Part shown: piece after piece, positions 48,098 to 56,842 of the stretch
Position numbering within the stretch: position 1 is the stretch's first letter
Layout: every line of letters starts with the position of its first letter
Assembly: GCA_934435195.1 (NCBI GenBank)
Contig: CAKSAJ010000001.1
Span: 1-64,000, forward strand
Direction: 5' to 3'
Length of the DNA: 64,000 nucleotides
Source: an uncultured Schaedlerella sp.
Lineage (GTDB): Bacteria; Bacillota; Clostridia; Lachnospirales; Lachnospiraceae
The notes under the pieces: generated by a model
Seen by the model: the letters and a program-made list of their open reading frames with translations, nothing else
Told to the model about the DNA's origin: nothing
Databases searched by the model: none
Position numbers and translations under genes: made by a program

Positions 48098-48147
48098 TAA
48101 CATCTGAAAGTATATTTTGTATTTAGTAATAGAAAAGAGGTGATATA

Positions 48148-48555
48148 ATGCCAATCTATAAACGATGTCCAAGGTGTCACAAACGAATAGAATCAGGGAA
48201 TGTCTGTTCGTGCATTAAGAATAGGCATAGAGAATATGACAGATACAGCAGAGACCAGAAGAGCAAGAAGTATTACAACAGTAGTGAATGGCGAGGAAGC
48301 CGAGATGCTGCACTGGAAAAGGATGGAGAGATAGATGTCTATCTATTCATGACAGAAGGAAGAATTGTTGTAGCAGATACAGCACATCATATCATTCCAC
48401 TCCGAGATGATTGGTCGAAGAGAAATGATATAGATAACCTGATTAGTCTGCATCATGATACACATAGTTTGATAGAGCAGATGTATCGAAAGGATAAGGA
48501 AAAGGCTCAGCGAACGTTACAGAAAATGTTAAGAGAGTACAGAACGAAAGGGTAG
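48148..48555 (+). CDS. HNH endonuclease next to the terminase
   Basis: The 135-residue protein has an N-terminal CPRC/CSCI zinc ribbon and an HNH core (VADTAHHIIPLRDD, NDIDNLISLHHDTHS). HNH proteins directly upstream of terS-terL assist terminase in cos-type phages such as HK97. AAAGAGGTG precedes the ATG. Confidence 0.9.
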   Translation: MPIYKRCPRCHKRIESGNVCSCIKNRHREYDRYSRDQKSKKYYNSSEWRGSRDAALEKDGEIDVYLFMTEGRIVVADTAHHIIPLRDDWSKRNDIDNLISLHHDTHSLIEQMYRKDKEKAQRTLQKMLREYRTKG

Positions 48556-48668
48556 GGGCGGTTATAAAAGTTTTGGGCAAAATGATTCAACCGCATGTCC
48601 TCCCTTTCTCATGCAAAACTCCGAATAAGATAAAAAAGTTGGCAAAATGCCAGAAAGGAGGAATTTTA

Positions 48669-49151
48669 ATGTCAAAGACAAGGAAAGTTGTAGATATGCA
48701 AAGTGCCCATTTGACCAAGGCTGAGAAGCAAAACAGAAGACAGGAAGAGAGCATTGTCATAACAGGTCAAGAACAATTAAAAACGCCTCCAAAATGGTTG
48801 GTAAATGATGTTGCAAAGAAAGAATGGCGCAGAATTGTTAAAGAATTAAAGAAAATTGAGATTATTGGAAATTTGGATTATGCCAATCTGGGCGGTTACT
48901 GCAATGCTTATGCAAATTATATTGATGTATCGGAAAAGTTGAAAGAACAGGATTATTGCATCGAGCGTGAAACGAGAACCGGAACGATTATTGTAAAAAA
49001 TCCGCTTGTTACAATCCAGAAAGAATATGCAAACGAGATGAGAAAATTCGCAGCACTGTGTGGTCTTACAATTGATTCGAGATTAAAAGCTGCGGTTACA
49101 AAGAGAAATAAGACCGAGGAAAACGTTACAGAAATGTTTGGAGCAATTTGA
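48669..49151 (+). CDS. Terminase small subunit (P27 family)
   Basis: TerS binds the packaging site and regulates TerL. The 160-residue protein has the P27-type core (PPKWLVNDVAKKEWRRIVKELKKI to LGGYCNAYANYIDVSEKL) and the ending VTKRNKTEENVTEMF. AGAAAGGAGG is about 8-17 bases upstream of ATG 48669. The longer in-frame opening at 48573 crosses the probable cos/pac region and is discarded. The 113-bp gap before it holds no other gene. Confidence 0.88.
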   Translation: MSKTRKVVDMQSAHLTKAEKQNRRQEESIVITGQEQLKTPPKWLVNDVAKKEWRRIVKELKKIEIIGNLDYANLGGYCNAYANYIDVSEKLKEQDYCIERETRTGTIIVKNPLVTIQKEYANEMRKFAALCGLTIDSRLKAAVTKRNKTEENVTEMFGAI

Positions 49152-50902
49152 TGGAAGTATACGAAAGAATAAAAAGCTATTCGCAGAAATGCATCAATGG
49201 GGAAATTATTAGTTGTAAAAAGCATAAATGGGCATGCCAGAGATTTTTATCAGATGCGGAGAAGTTTGAAAATGATCCGGAGTATCCTTATTACTGGAGT
49301 GAAGAGGCTGCGCAGAATATTATAGATTGGTTTGCACTTTTAAGGCATTCCAAAGGAGTACTTGCTGGAAAACCTATTCATTTAACGAACTGGCAGCAGT
49401 TCAGAATCTGTCAGATTTATGGATGGAAACGAAAAAAGAATGGGATGCGACGATTTCGGAAGACGTTCACAGAAGTTGCAAGAAAAAACGCAAAATCACA
49501 GGAAGAAGCAGGCGTTGCATTATATGAAATTTCTGTTATGTCAACAAAAGATAATGAGATTTACGAAATGTATACTGCAGGTGTAAAGCGAGATCAGTCG
49601 AAGATCGTGTTTAATGAAGCAGGGCTGATGCTACGTGGATCACCATTGCGTAAGAAATTCAATGTGACCAGAGACTCTATTACACATATTAAAACCGGAA
49701 GTTTTATAAAACCATTAAGTAAAGAAGATGGAAAATCAGGAGATGGAACAAACCCGGCCGGATTGATTCTGGATGAATATCATCAGCATAAAACAACAGA
49801 ATTTTACGATCTCGGACTCGGAGCAAACACAAAAGAACCACTGCTTATGATTATTACAACGGCAGGCGTAGATTTAACCTATCCGTGTTATGTAACAGAA
49901 TACACATACTGTTCGAAAGTACTGGATCCGGATGTGGATGTAGAAAACGATGAGTATATGATAGATATTTGCGAACTAGATAGAGAAGACTATGAAAATA
50001 TAGAAAATCTGGAAAATGAAGCCATATGGGAAAAGGCAAATCCGATTCGAATGACATACGAGGAAGGCAGAGACAAAATAAGAGGAGAATACAAGATTGC
50101 AAAAGAAATACCAGAGCATATGACCTCGTTTTTGACAAAATGCTTAAATGTTTGGGTACAGGCGCAGGAAAATAGTTACATGGATATGTCCAAATGGAGA
50201 GCGTGTGAGGTAAAGGAAATCCCGATAGATATTCGAAAAAGAAGCGTGTATGTGGGATTTGATATGTCAGCGAAAACGGATTTGACTTCAGTAGCATTTA
50301 TGATTCCGTATTTATCCGGGGAATATGATTCTACAGGCGAAGAAATTGTGAAGTATATTGTGTATTCACATTCATTTATCCCAAATAGAGAAAAACTGGC
50401 AGAACGTAAAGCGAAGGATAAGGTGGATTACGATGCATGGGAAAGGCAAGGTTTCTTGACGGTAACCAATACACCGATTGTTGATCAAAATGCCGTTATG
50501 AGATATGTAATAGAAACTTGTAAAACAAATGAATGGGAGATTGAGTGTTTGTGCTTCGACCCAGCCAATGCAGCAAAATTAATGATGGATTTATCAACAG
50601 AGGGATTTATAGTTGAGGAAGTATTTCAAAGTCATAAATCATTAAACGAATCCACACAGGGATTCAGAGAACAAGTATATTGTAAAAACATTGTTTATAC
50701 TTACAATCCTTTATTAAATTATTCCATGAGTAATGCTGTAATACGACAAAATCAAGGATTGATAAAAATAGACAAAGATGCAACGACGAAGAGAATTGAT
50801 CCAGTGGATGCAATCCTTTGTGCGTTTAAGTTAGCGTTATATCATGAATTTACGGATTCTTTTATGGATGTAATAGATGAATTTTTAGAAAGTGAATGGT
50901 GA
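49151..50902 (+). CDS. Terminase large subunit
   Basis: TerL is the packaging motor and nuclease. The 583-residue protein has a Walker A-like VARKNAKSQ (about 109-117), Walker B AGLILDEYHQH (about 204-214), a coupling motif MIITTAG, and a C-terminal RNase H-like nuclease with acids in GFDMSAKTDLTS, CFDPANA and RIDPVDAILCAF. It overlaps the terS stop by one base (TGATG). It belongs to the Terminase_1 family used by HK97-like siphoviruses. Confidence 0.95.
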   Translation: MEVYERIKSYSQKCINGEIISCKKHKWACQRFLSDAEKFENDPEYPYYWSEEAAQNIIDWFALLRHSKGVLAGKPIHLTNWQQFRICQIYGWKRKKNGMRRFRKTFTEVARKNAKSQEEAGVALYEISVMSTKDNEIYEMYTAGVKRDQSKIVFNEAGLMLRGSPLRKKFNVTRDSITHIKTGSFIKPLSKEDGKSGDGTNPAGLILDEYHQHKTTEFYDLGLGANTKEPLLMIITTAGVDLTYPCYVTEYTYCSKVLDPDVDVENDEYMIDICELDREDYENIENLENEAIWEKANPIRMTYEEGRDKIRGEYKIAKEIPEHMTSFLTKCLNVWVQAQENSYMDMSKWRACEVKEIPIDIRKRSVYVGFDMSAKTDLTSVAFMIPYLSGEYDSTGEEIVKYIVYSHSFIPNREKLAERKAKDKVDYDAWERQGFLTVTNTPIVDQNAVMRYVIETCKTNEWEIECLCFDPANAAKLMMDLSTEGFIVEEVFQSHKSLNESTQGFREQVYCKNIVYTYNPLLNYSMSNAVIRQNQGLIKIDKDATTKRIDPVDAILCAFKLALYHEFTDSFMDVIDEFLESEW

Positions 50903-52182
50903 GAATGGAAATTTGGAACAGAATAAAAGGGGCGTGGAATGCACTAATATCACCATCGGTTGATATGGAAGATGAAAAATTATTAGAGTGGCTTGGAATT
51001 TCGGGTACAAAACGGAATCTGGTAGGCGAAGTTACCTATTATACGTGCTTAAAAATGTTAAGCGAAACAATGGGAAAACTTCCGTTGAAGTATTATCAAG
51101 AAACAGAAGAGGGAAAAATAAGAGCGGATCCGGATGAAGCAACGAGACTTTTGACAGTGCGCCCTAACCCATTGATGACACCTACATCTCTTTGGAGTAC
51201 GGTAGAGATGAATTGTCAGCATTATGGAAATGCATATGTATGGATACAAAGCCGATTCACATCAGAAGGTTTTGGCGGAGAATATAAAAGAATTGGCTTG
51301 TGGTTGATGCAAAGCAGTGATGTATCGGTACTTATGGATGATGTCGGAATATTTGGAGGAAAAGGAGAAATCTATTATCAATATAATGATCCATACGATG
51401 GAGAAATCCATATATTTCGAAGTTACGAAGTTATGCATTTTAAGACGTGGTATACATTAGACGGGATTATGGGACAACCGGTTCGGAAAATTTTAAATGA
51501 TACAATAGGCGGAGCTTTAGAAAGTCAGAAGTTTATGAATAAGTTATACGAGCAAGGATTGACTGCGAGTATGGCAATGCAGTACACAGGCGATTTAGAC
51601 GAAGATAGAAGAAAAAAACTGCAAAAGAGATTTGCAGGCGAACTAAGTGGTTCAAAAAATGCCGGAAAGGTAATCCCAGTTCCAATCGGATTACAATTAA
51701 CACCGCTCAAAATGAACCTGACAGATGCGCAATTTTTTGAATTAAAAAAATACTCGGCCTTACAGATTGCCGGTGCATTCGGTATCAAGCCAAATCAAAT
51801 AAATAATTACGAAAAGTCCAGTTATGCGAACAGTGAAACGCAGCAACTGGCTTTTTTAGTTGATACAATGGCTTATCGATTAAAAGCATATGAAGAGGAA
51901 ATTAATTATAAATTATTACTTCCGAAGCAGAAGGAGGATGGGTATTTCTATAAATTCAATGAGAAAGCAATTCTCCGAACAGACAGTGAAACTCAAATGA
52001 ATAATTTGACTAAAGCCGTAAATAACGGCGTATACACACCAAATGAGGCAAGAGGATATTTAGATCTTCCGGAAAAAGAAGGCGGCGATGTGCTTATGGT
52101 TAACGGAAATTATATTCCAATAACAATGGTTGGAACGCAATATATGAAAGGGGGTGAAGGCGATGAAGCGAGCGGAAATTAG
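50896..52182 (+). CDS. HK97-family portal protein
   Basis: The 428-residue portal forms the head vertex through which DNA enters. The conserved stretches TYYTCLKMLSETMGKLPLKYY, GNAYVWIQSRF and YANSETQQLAFLVDTM are typical of the HK97 portal family. It overlaps the terL end by seven bases. A second ATG at 50905 is also possible. Confidence 0.93.
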   Translation: MVRMEIWNRIKGAWNALISPSVDMEDEKLLEWLGISGTKRNLVGEVTYYTCLKMLSETMGKLPLKYYQETEEGKIRADPDEATRLLTVRPNPLMTPTSLWSTVEMNCQHYGNAYVWIQSRFTSEGFGGEYKRIGLWLMQSSDVSVLMDDVGIFGGKGEIYYQYNDPYDGEIHIFRSYEVMHFKTWYTLDGIMGQPVRKILNDTIGGALESQKFMNKLYEQGLTASMAMQYTGDLDEDRRKKLQKRFAGELSGSKNAGKVIPVPIGLQLTPLKMNLTDAQFFELKKYSALQIAGAFGIKPNQINNYEKSSYANSETQQLAFLVDTMAYRLKAYEEEINYKLLLPKQKEDGYFYKFNEKAILRTDSETQMNNLTKAVNNGVYTPNEARGYLDLPEKEGGDVLMVNGNYIPITMVGTQYMKGGEGDEASGN

Positions 52183-52834
52183 AGGAGATATTATCTCAAA
52201 TGACATCAAATGGATTTATGACTGGTTGGAATGGGAAAGTACATGTCCAAATGATATTAAATCGGCCATAGAGTCATTGGAAGAAGGAGAAGAGCTTCGA
52301 GTCACGGTAAACAGTGGAGGAGGCGATGTGTTTGCAGGACAAGAAATTTATACACTGCTTCGAAAAAATAAAAACTCGGTTGTTGAAATAGATAGTTTGG
52401 CAGGAAGTGCAGCAGGTGTTGCGGCAATGGGTGCAGCCAGTGTTCTAATTAGTCCAGTAGCGATGATTATGATTCATAATGTATCCATGAGTGGAAGAAT
52501 GAGTGGTGATTATCATTTGTATGAAAAGAACGCACGAGCATTAAAAGATATGAATGCTGCAATGGCACAATCTTACGCGGAAAAATCAGGAAAGACAACG
52601 GAAGAGATTTTGCGGATCATGGATAAAGAAACATGGCTTACTGCAAATCAGGCTATCGAGATGGGGTTTGCAGATGGGATTTTAGGAGAAGGAGTACAAT
52701 TAACAAATTCATTTGCGGGCCTGAGATTAACAGAGGACATCAAACAAAGAGTTTTAAAAGAAAAGGCTGAAGCTGATGAAGCGGAAAAAATCAAACAGGA
52801 ACTTCTTGATGATTTAGATATGTATGGAGTATGA
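52163..52834 (+). CDS. ClpP-type prohead protease
   Basis: The 223-residue ClpP-like protease matures the prohead by trimming the capsid prodomain. The catalytic Ser82 lies in SLAGSAAGVAAMG and His105 in IMIHNVSMSG, with an Asp further along. ATG at 52163 with AAAGGGGGTG upstream is favoured over GTG 52154. It overlaps the portal and precedes the capsid gene. Confidence 0.92.
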   Translation: MKRAEIRGDIISNDIKWIYDWLEWESTCPNDIKSAIESLEEGEELRVTVNSGGGDVFAGQEIYTLLRKNKNSVVEIDSLAGSAAGVAAMGAASVLISPVAMIMIHNVSMSGRMSGDYHLYEKNARALKDMNAAMAQSYAEKSGKTTEEILRIMDKETWLTANQAIEMGFADGILGEGVQLTNSFAGLRLTEDIKQRVLKEKAEADEAEKIKQELLDDLDMYGV

Positions 52835-52849
52835 AAGGAAAAAAGAAAT

Positions 52850-54037
52850 ATGAACGAAGAATTATTGAAATTATTAAACTCAATTAACGAGAAAAAGGCA
52901 AAAGTAAAAAACTTGGCGGATTCGGGAAACCTTGAAGACGCAAAAAAAGAAAAGGCAGAATTACAGGAACTACAAGATAAATTTAATTTATTAAAAGACT
53001 TGGATTTAGAGGTAAAGGGTGGAGTAAAGAATGCGGTAAATTCACAAGGTTCAGCAGTAACAAAGAAGGTTGCACCAGTGCAAACGAAAGATTCAATCAA
53101 GGAATTCGCAAATGCAGCAAGGGCAGGATTTAGAGTATCCAACGATATGTCAGAAGGTTCAAAAGAAGATGGTGGATATACAGTGCCGGAAGATATTCAG
53201 ACAAAGATTAATGAACGCAGAGAGTCGAAAAAAGCGCTGATTGATTTAGTTACAGTAGAGCCTGTTACAACAGAAAAGGGGTCAAGGACTTTCAAGAAAC
53301 GTTCACAACAGACTGGCTTTACAAAAGTGGGAGAGGGCGGAAAGATTCCTAAAAAAGACACACCAAAGTTTGAACGCTTAGATTATGCAGTTTCTAAATA
53401 CGCAGGATATTTTCCGGTAACCAATGAGCTGCTCGAAGATTCGGATGCAGTCGTTGCAAATACTTTAATTGAGTGGATTGGAGATGAATCCCGTGTGACA
53501 AGAAACAATATTATTCGTCAGATGATCGATACAAAGGGAAAAACTACATTAAAAGGATTGGATGACATCAAAAAGGCATTGAATGTTAAATTAGGAGCGG
53601 CGTTTAAATCTACATCGAAGGTTGTAACTAATGACGATGGCTTGCAGTATCTGGACACATTAAAAGATGTAGATGGAAAATATATTCTTCAGCCAAATCC
53701 AGCAAATCCAATGGAGCTTCGTATTTGCGCCGGCGCAACAATTGTTCCGATTGAAGTTATTGGAAATGAGGATTATCCATCGAATACAGCAACGAAAGGA
53801 AAACGAAAGATTCCGTTTATAATTGGAGATTTAAAGGAAGGAATTAGATTTTTTGACAGGAAGAAACTTTCTATCATTTCTTCAAATATCGCACAAGCAG
53901 GAGAACTGAACGCTTTCGAGGAAGATCTTACATTGTATCGCGCAATAGAGAGAGAGGACTGCAAAGTATGGGATGAAGAGGCGTTTGTGAATGGCGAATT
54001 GGTGATTGATGATGCGGAGGTAACCGGAGCGGAGTAG
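52850..54037 (+). CDS. HK97-family major capsid protein
   Basis: The 395-residue protein starts with a coiled-coil delta domain (about residues 1-60) that acts as scaffold and should be cleaved by the upstream protease, followed by the HK97 fold (GGYTVPEDIQTKI, SKYAGYFPVTNELLEDSD, IPFIIGDLKEGIRFFDRK). AAAGGAAA lies before the ATG. It is the main building block of the head. Confidence 0.95.
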   Translation: MNEELLKLLNSINEKKAKVKNLADSGNLEDAKKEKAELQELQDKFNLLKDLDLEVKGGVKNAVNSQGSAVTKKVAPVQTKDSIKEFANAARAGFRVSNDMSEGSKEDGGYTVPEDIQTKINERRESKKALIDLVTVEPVTTEKGSRTFKKRSQQTGFTKVGEGGKIPKKDTPKFERLDYAVSKYAGYFPVTNELLEDSDAVVANTLIEWIGDESRVTRNNIIRQMIDTKGKTTLKGLDDIKKALNVKLGAAFKSTSKVVTNDDGLQYLDTLKDVDGKYILQPNPANPMELRICAGATIVPIEVIGNEDYPSNTATKGKRKIPFIIGDLKEGIRFFDRKKLSIISSNIAQAGELNAFEEDLTLYRAIEREDCKVWDEEAFVNGELVIDDAEVTGAE

Positions 54038-54049
54038 TAGGAGATAAAA

Positions 54050-54313
54050 ATGATTGATAAAATAAAATCCAGATTAGGAATTGCACAAGCGATAGAAATT
54101 TACGATAACGATATTCAGATGTACATTGAAGATTGCAAACAAGATATGATAGCATCTGGAGTTGATGAAGCTCTTGCAAATTCAGAAAGAGAAGATGTAT
54201 TAACGGCAGTCACCTTATATGTAAATGCATATTGGGGAAGTGACCGCACAGACACGGAGAAATATCTGGATTTATATCAAAGAAAAGTATTCCGGTTGAC
54301 CCTGGAGGAGTAA
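54050..54313 (+). CDS. Head-tail connector protein (gp6-like)
   Basis: The 87-residue helical protein (IDKIKSRLGIAQAIEIYDND to ADRTDTEKYLDLYQRK-like end) has the size and position of HK97 gp6-type adaptors, directly after the capsid. The call rests mainly on position and helical content. Confidence 0.75.
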   Translation: MIDKIKSRLGIAQAIEIYDNDIQMYIEDCKQDMIASGVDEALANSEREDVLTAVTLYVNAYWGSDRTDTEKYLDLYQRKVFRLTLEE

Positions 54314-54314
54314 C

Positions 54315-54635
54315 ATGTGGAATAAAAGTATATCGCTTCTGAGAAAGCAAAAAAGCAATCAGGATGAAGCGGGATTTATTGAAGATGAGATATTCCGTAA
54401 AGAACATATCCCGGCTAATTTTCAGGACGTAACAAGAAATGATGAAATTCTTGCAGCACAGAAAGGGTACAGCGTTGATCAGAACGTGGAAATTATGGCA
54501 TGCAATTATAATGGGGAACGATATTTGGTTGATGAGTCAACGGAAGAAATATTTGATATAAGAAGAACATTCAGAAAAGACAAGTCTATGAAAATTACAT
54601 TATCTTGCGAAAGGAGAACGGATGGCGAAATTTGA
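54315..54635 (+). CDS. Head closure/stopper-like protein
   Basis: The 106-residue protein has a mixed beta content (VEIMACNYNGERYLVDESTEEIFDIRRTF) expected of head-tail stopper proteins and lies between the connector and the gp10-like gene. GGAGGAG precedes ATG. The exact family is uncertain. Confidence 0.65.
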   Translation: MWNKSISLLRKQKSNQDEAGFIEDEIFRKEHIPANFQDVTRNDEILAAQKGYSVDQNVEIMACNYNGERYLVDESTEEIFDIRRTFRKDKSMKITLSCERRTDGEI

Positions 54636-55014
54636 TATTCAAGGAATAGATGACTTGATGGATGAATTGAGTTATCTAGATGTTGAGAGAATCGCACCAA
54701 TGATGTTGGAAGAGGCAGAACCAATTCTAAAAAAAGAGGTAGTAAAGCAAGTAGAAAAGCATAGAGATACTGGAGACATGGCCAAATCTATTAAGTCAAC
54801 AGGAGCAGAGCGAACAAAAAGTGGATATTATCTTGCAGTACGACCGACTGGGAAAGATAGAAAAGGTGTACGTAACATGGAAAAACTAGCGTATTTGGAA
54901 TATGGAACAGGGCGTGAAGCTGCAAGACCTGTCCTGTCGAAAGCTGTACACACAGCGGAAGAAGAGGTCCTAAAGAAGATGCAGGAAGTATATGACAGGG
55001 AGACACAAAGGTGA
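54622..55014 (+). CDS. HK97 gp10-like head-tail protein
   Basis: The 130-residue protein shows the gp10 features: an N-terminal FDIQGIDDLMDELSYLD, then GDMAKSIKST, and the C-terminal LEYGTGREAARPVLSKAV (conserved in tail-component gp10 homologues). It overlaps the previous gene by 14 bases and the next by ATGA-type coupling. Confidence 0.85.
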   Translation: MAKFDIQGIDDLMDELSYLDVERIAPMMLEEAEPILKKEVVKQVEKHRDTGDMAKSIKSTGAERTKSGYYLAVRPTGKDRKGVRNMEKLAYLEYGTGREAARPVLSKAVHTAEEEVLKKMQEVYDRETQR

Positions 55015-55340
55015 GTGCTTTTGAAAAAATAGTAAGTGCAATAAAAGAATTTGGATATCCATATGAACCGGATATTTATCGAGGAGAAAAGAAAAAGTAT
55101 TTTACATTTAATTATGCAGACGAAAGAGCAACACTTTTTGCAGATGACAGTATAGAGGTTGTGGTTGCAAGCGTACAAGTACATTTCTTTTTACCATATC
55201 GAGAAAATTTTATATCAGAAAAAAATAGGATAAGCAAAGCTCTTTTTAAAGAGGGGTTTACTTATCCTGAAGTAACAATATTAAAAGAAAACGATACACG
55301 TCACATTATATTTGAGTGTGATATAGAAGAGGAGGAATAA
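55011..55340 (+). CDS. Tail completion/terminator-like protein
   Basis: The 109-residue protein has the position and alpha-beta pattern of tail terminator proteins (AFEKIVSAIKEFGYPYEPDIY, VVASVQVHFF, DTRHIIFECDIEEEE). The start is GTG, overlapping the gp10-like stop. The family was not recognised directly. Confidence 0.65.
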   Translation: MSAFEKIVSAIKEFGYPYEPDIYRGEKKKYFTFNYADERATLFADDSIEVVVASVQVHFFLPYRENFISEKNRISKALFKEGFTYPEVTILKENDTRHIIFECDIEEEE

Positions 55341-55343
55341 AAT

Positions 55344-55922
55344 ATGGCATACATTGGATTAGCAAAACCAACGATTGCAAAATTAGATGAAAGCGAAGGT
55401 TCTGTAAAGTATACAAACGCTTTTACTTGTGGAAAAGCAATTGAAGTAAGCATTTCACCGCAGTACGCAGAAGGATCACTGTATGGTGATGACAGCAAAG
55501 CGGAGTATGATAAGGAATTTACTTATGCAGATGTTACGATGAACACAACAACACTGCCAATTGAAGCACACAGTGTTATGTTTGGACATGAAGTTACAGA
55601 GGATAAAAAAACAATAAAGGACAAGGATTCTGATGAAGCAAATTATGTGGGATTTGGAGTATATGTCCCAGAAAAAGTAGATGGCAAAAAGAAATATATT
55701 GGAATGTGGATCTACAAAGTGAAGTTTACGGAAGGTGAAGAGTCATATAAAACCAAAGGGGACACGATTGAATACCAGACACCAAGTGTATCGGGTCAGG
55801 CAGTTGCATTGGACAGCGGTGAATGGCGTGAAAGGAGGATCTTTGATACAGAGACGGAAGTAAAGAAATGGTTGACGGACATGTCAGCAAAAACAAATGC
55901 TGAACTTACAGGAGGAGAATAA
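55344..55922 (+). CDS. Major tail protein
   Basis: The 192-residue protein forms the tail tube. The sequence (AYIGLAKPTIAKLDESEG, KAIEVSISPQYAEGSLYGDD, IEYQTPSVSGQAV) matches the phi13-type major tail protein family. AGGAGGAAT precedes ATG. It is followed by the tail chaperones and the tape measure, as in siphoviruses. Confidence 0.9.
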   Translation: MAYIGLAKPTIAKLDESEGSVKYTNAFTCGKAIEVSISPQYAEGSLYGDDSKAEYDKEFTYADVTMNTTTLPIEAHSVMFGHEVTEDKKTIKDKDSDEANYVGFGVYVPEKVDGKKKYIGMWIYKVKFTEGEESYKTKGDTIEYQTPSVSGQAVALDSGEWRERRIFDTETEVKKWLTDMSAKTNAELTGGE

Positions 55923-55924
55923 AG

Positions 55925-56380
55925 ATGTTTGAAGATTTAAATAAAATTAAATTAGGAGAGAAGCAATATCCTATAAAATGCGATATCGCTATACTAGAGA
56001 AAATACAAGAGAAATATGGTTCGATTGAAGCATTCGAAGACGATATTTTAACTTGGGAGAAAGCACTCGATAAAAATGGAAAGGAAATTATTGAGGAAAA
56101 GACAGATGAGAATGGAGAAGTTTTGAAAAAACCTAAAATAAAAGGGAAAATGCCGAGAATTAAATATGTAAACGACTTCTTATTTTGGGTGATTCAGGAG
56201 GGCGAGATGATTTCTGCGGACAATGAAAAACGAGAAGCGAAAAAATACACAAGAGATCAAGTGGTAAGACTGGCAACGAATAGAAAAATAATGGATTTGG
56301 CCAGAGAACTTCATGATGAATTTTACAGATGCCTTACACCAAAAAACGAAGAGACCACGCAGACTCAGACGGAATTATAG
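55925..56380 (+). CDS. Tail assembly chaperone (gpG-like)
   Basis: The 151-residue product acts with its frameshifted form on the tape measure during tail assembly. It precedes an overlapping -1 frame and contains the slippery heptamer A-AAA-AAC at 56341-56347 near its 3' end (in the codons CCA AAA AAC). GGAGGAG precedes ATG. Confidence 0.85.
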   Translation: MFEDLNKIKLGEKQYPIKCDIAILEKIQEKYGSIEAFEDDILTWEKALDKNGKEIIEEKTDENGEVLKKPKIKGKMPRIKYVNDFLFWVIQEGEMISADNEKREAKKYTRDQVVRLATNRKIMDLARELHDEFYRCLTPKNEETTQTQTEL

Positions 56381-56574
56381 AAGAAAATACACAGATTGAT
56401 TTTGCGTGGATCGTGTTTATAGGACTTCAAATTGGGTATACAGAAAAAGAAATATCGAAGATGTATTTAGGAAAATGGCAGGAGTTGTTCGAACATTTCA
56501 AATGGCTACATAATATGCAGATGACAAGAACAATATTTCAGGAGAAAAAAAGGACATCTTTACTAGACTTATAG
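56329..56574 (+). CDS. Tail chaperone T-extension made by -1 frameshift (gpGT-like)
   Basis: The overlapping frame is in -1 relative to gpG. Slippage at A-AAA-AAC (56341-56347) would read on as KRRDHADSDGIIEENTQIDFAW to LLDL, giving a fusion of about 216 residues from 55925 to 56574. Independent translation is unlikely because no ribosome site precedes its ATG. G/GT-type frameshift before the tape measure is a known feature of siphoviruses. Confidence 0.85.
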   Translation: MPYTKKRRDHADSDGIIEENTQIDFAWIVFIGLQIGYTEKEISKMYLGKWQELFEHFKWLHNMQMTRTIFQEKKRTSLLDL

Positions 56575-56616
56575 CTGTAAATAAAGTAATATATATATAA
56601 GGATGGTGAGGAAGAA

Positions 56617-56787
56617 ATGAGTGCAAAAACAAAATTGATATTGTTAATTGTCGCAGTGATAATTGTTATTGCGTTGGTAATTTGGGAACCAATGATAAGC
56701 GTATTGGTCGTTATGATTGGAATTTCAAAGATGATTTGGGATAAAGTAAAACATATTCCTGTCGGAACAATTAAAAAGAAAAAATAA
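56617..56787 (+). CDS. 56-residue membrane protein before the tape measure
   Basis: It starts with GGTGAGGAAG upstream of ATG and has two hydrophobic stretches (LILLIVAVIIVIALVI and ISVLVVMIGISKMIW), ending in basic KKKK. It is followed by a terminator, then by the tape measure gene. Small membrane proteins here are often of unknown use. Confidence 0.6.
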   Translation: MSAKTKLILLIVAVIIVIALVIWEPMISVLVVMIGISKMIWDKVKHIPVGTIKKKK

Positions 56788-56789
56788 TG

Positions 56790-56818
56790 GAGAGCTTGAA
56801 AACAGGCTCTCTTTTCTT
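56790..56818 (+). terminator. Hairpin with T-run before the tape measure gene
   Basis: GAGAGC (56790-56795) pairs with GCTCTC (56806-56811), followed by TTTTCTT. It may reduce rather than stop transcription into the tape measure gene. Confidence 0.6.
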
Positions 56819-56842
56819 ATGCAGAAAAGTGGTGAGAATAAA

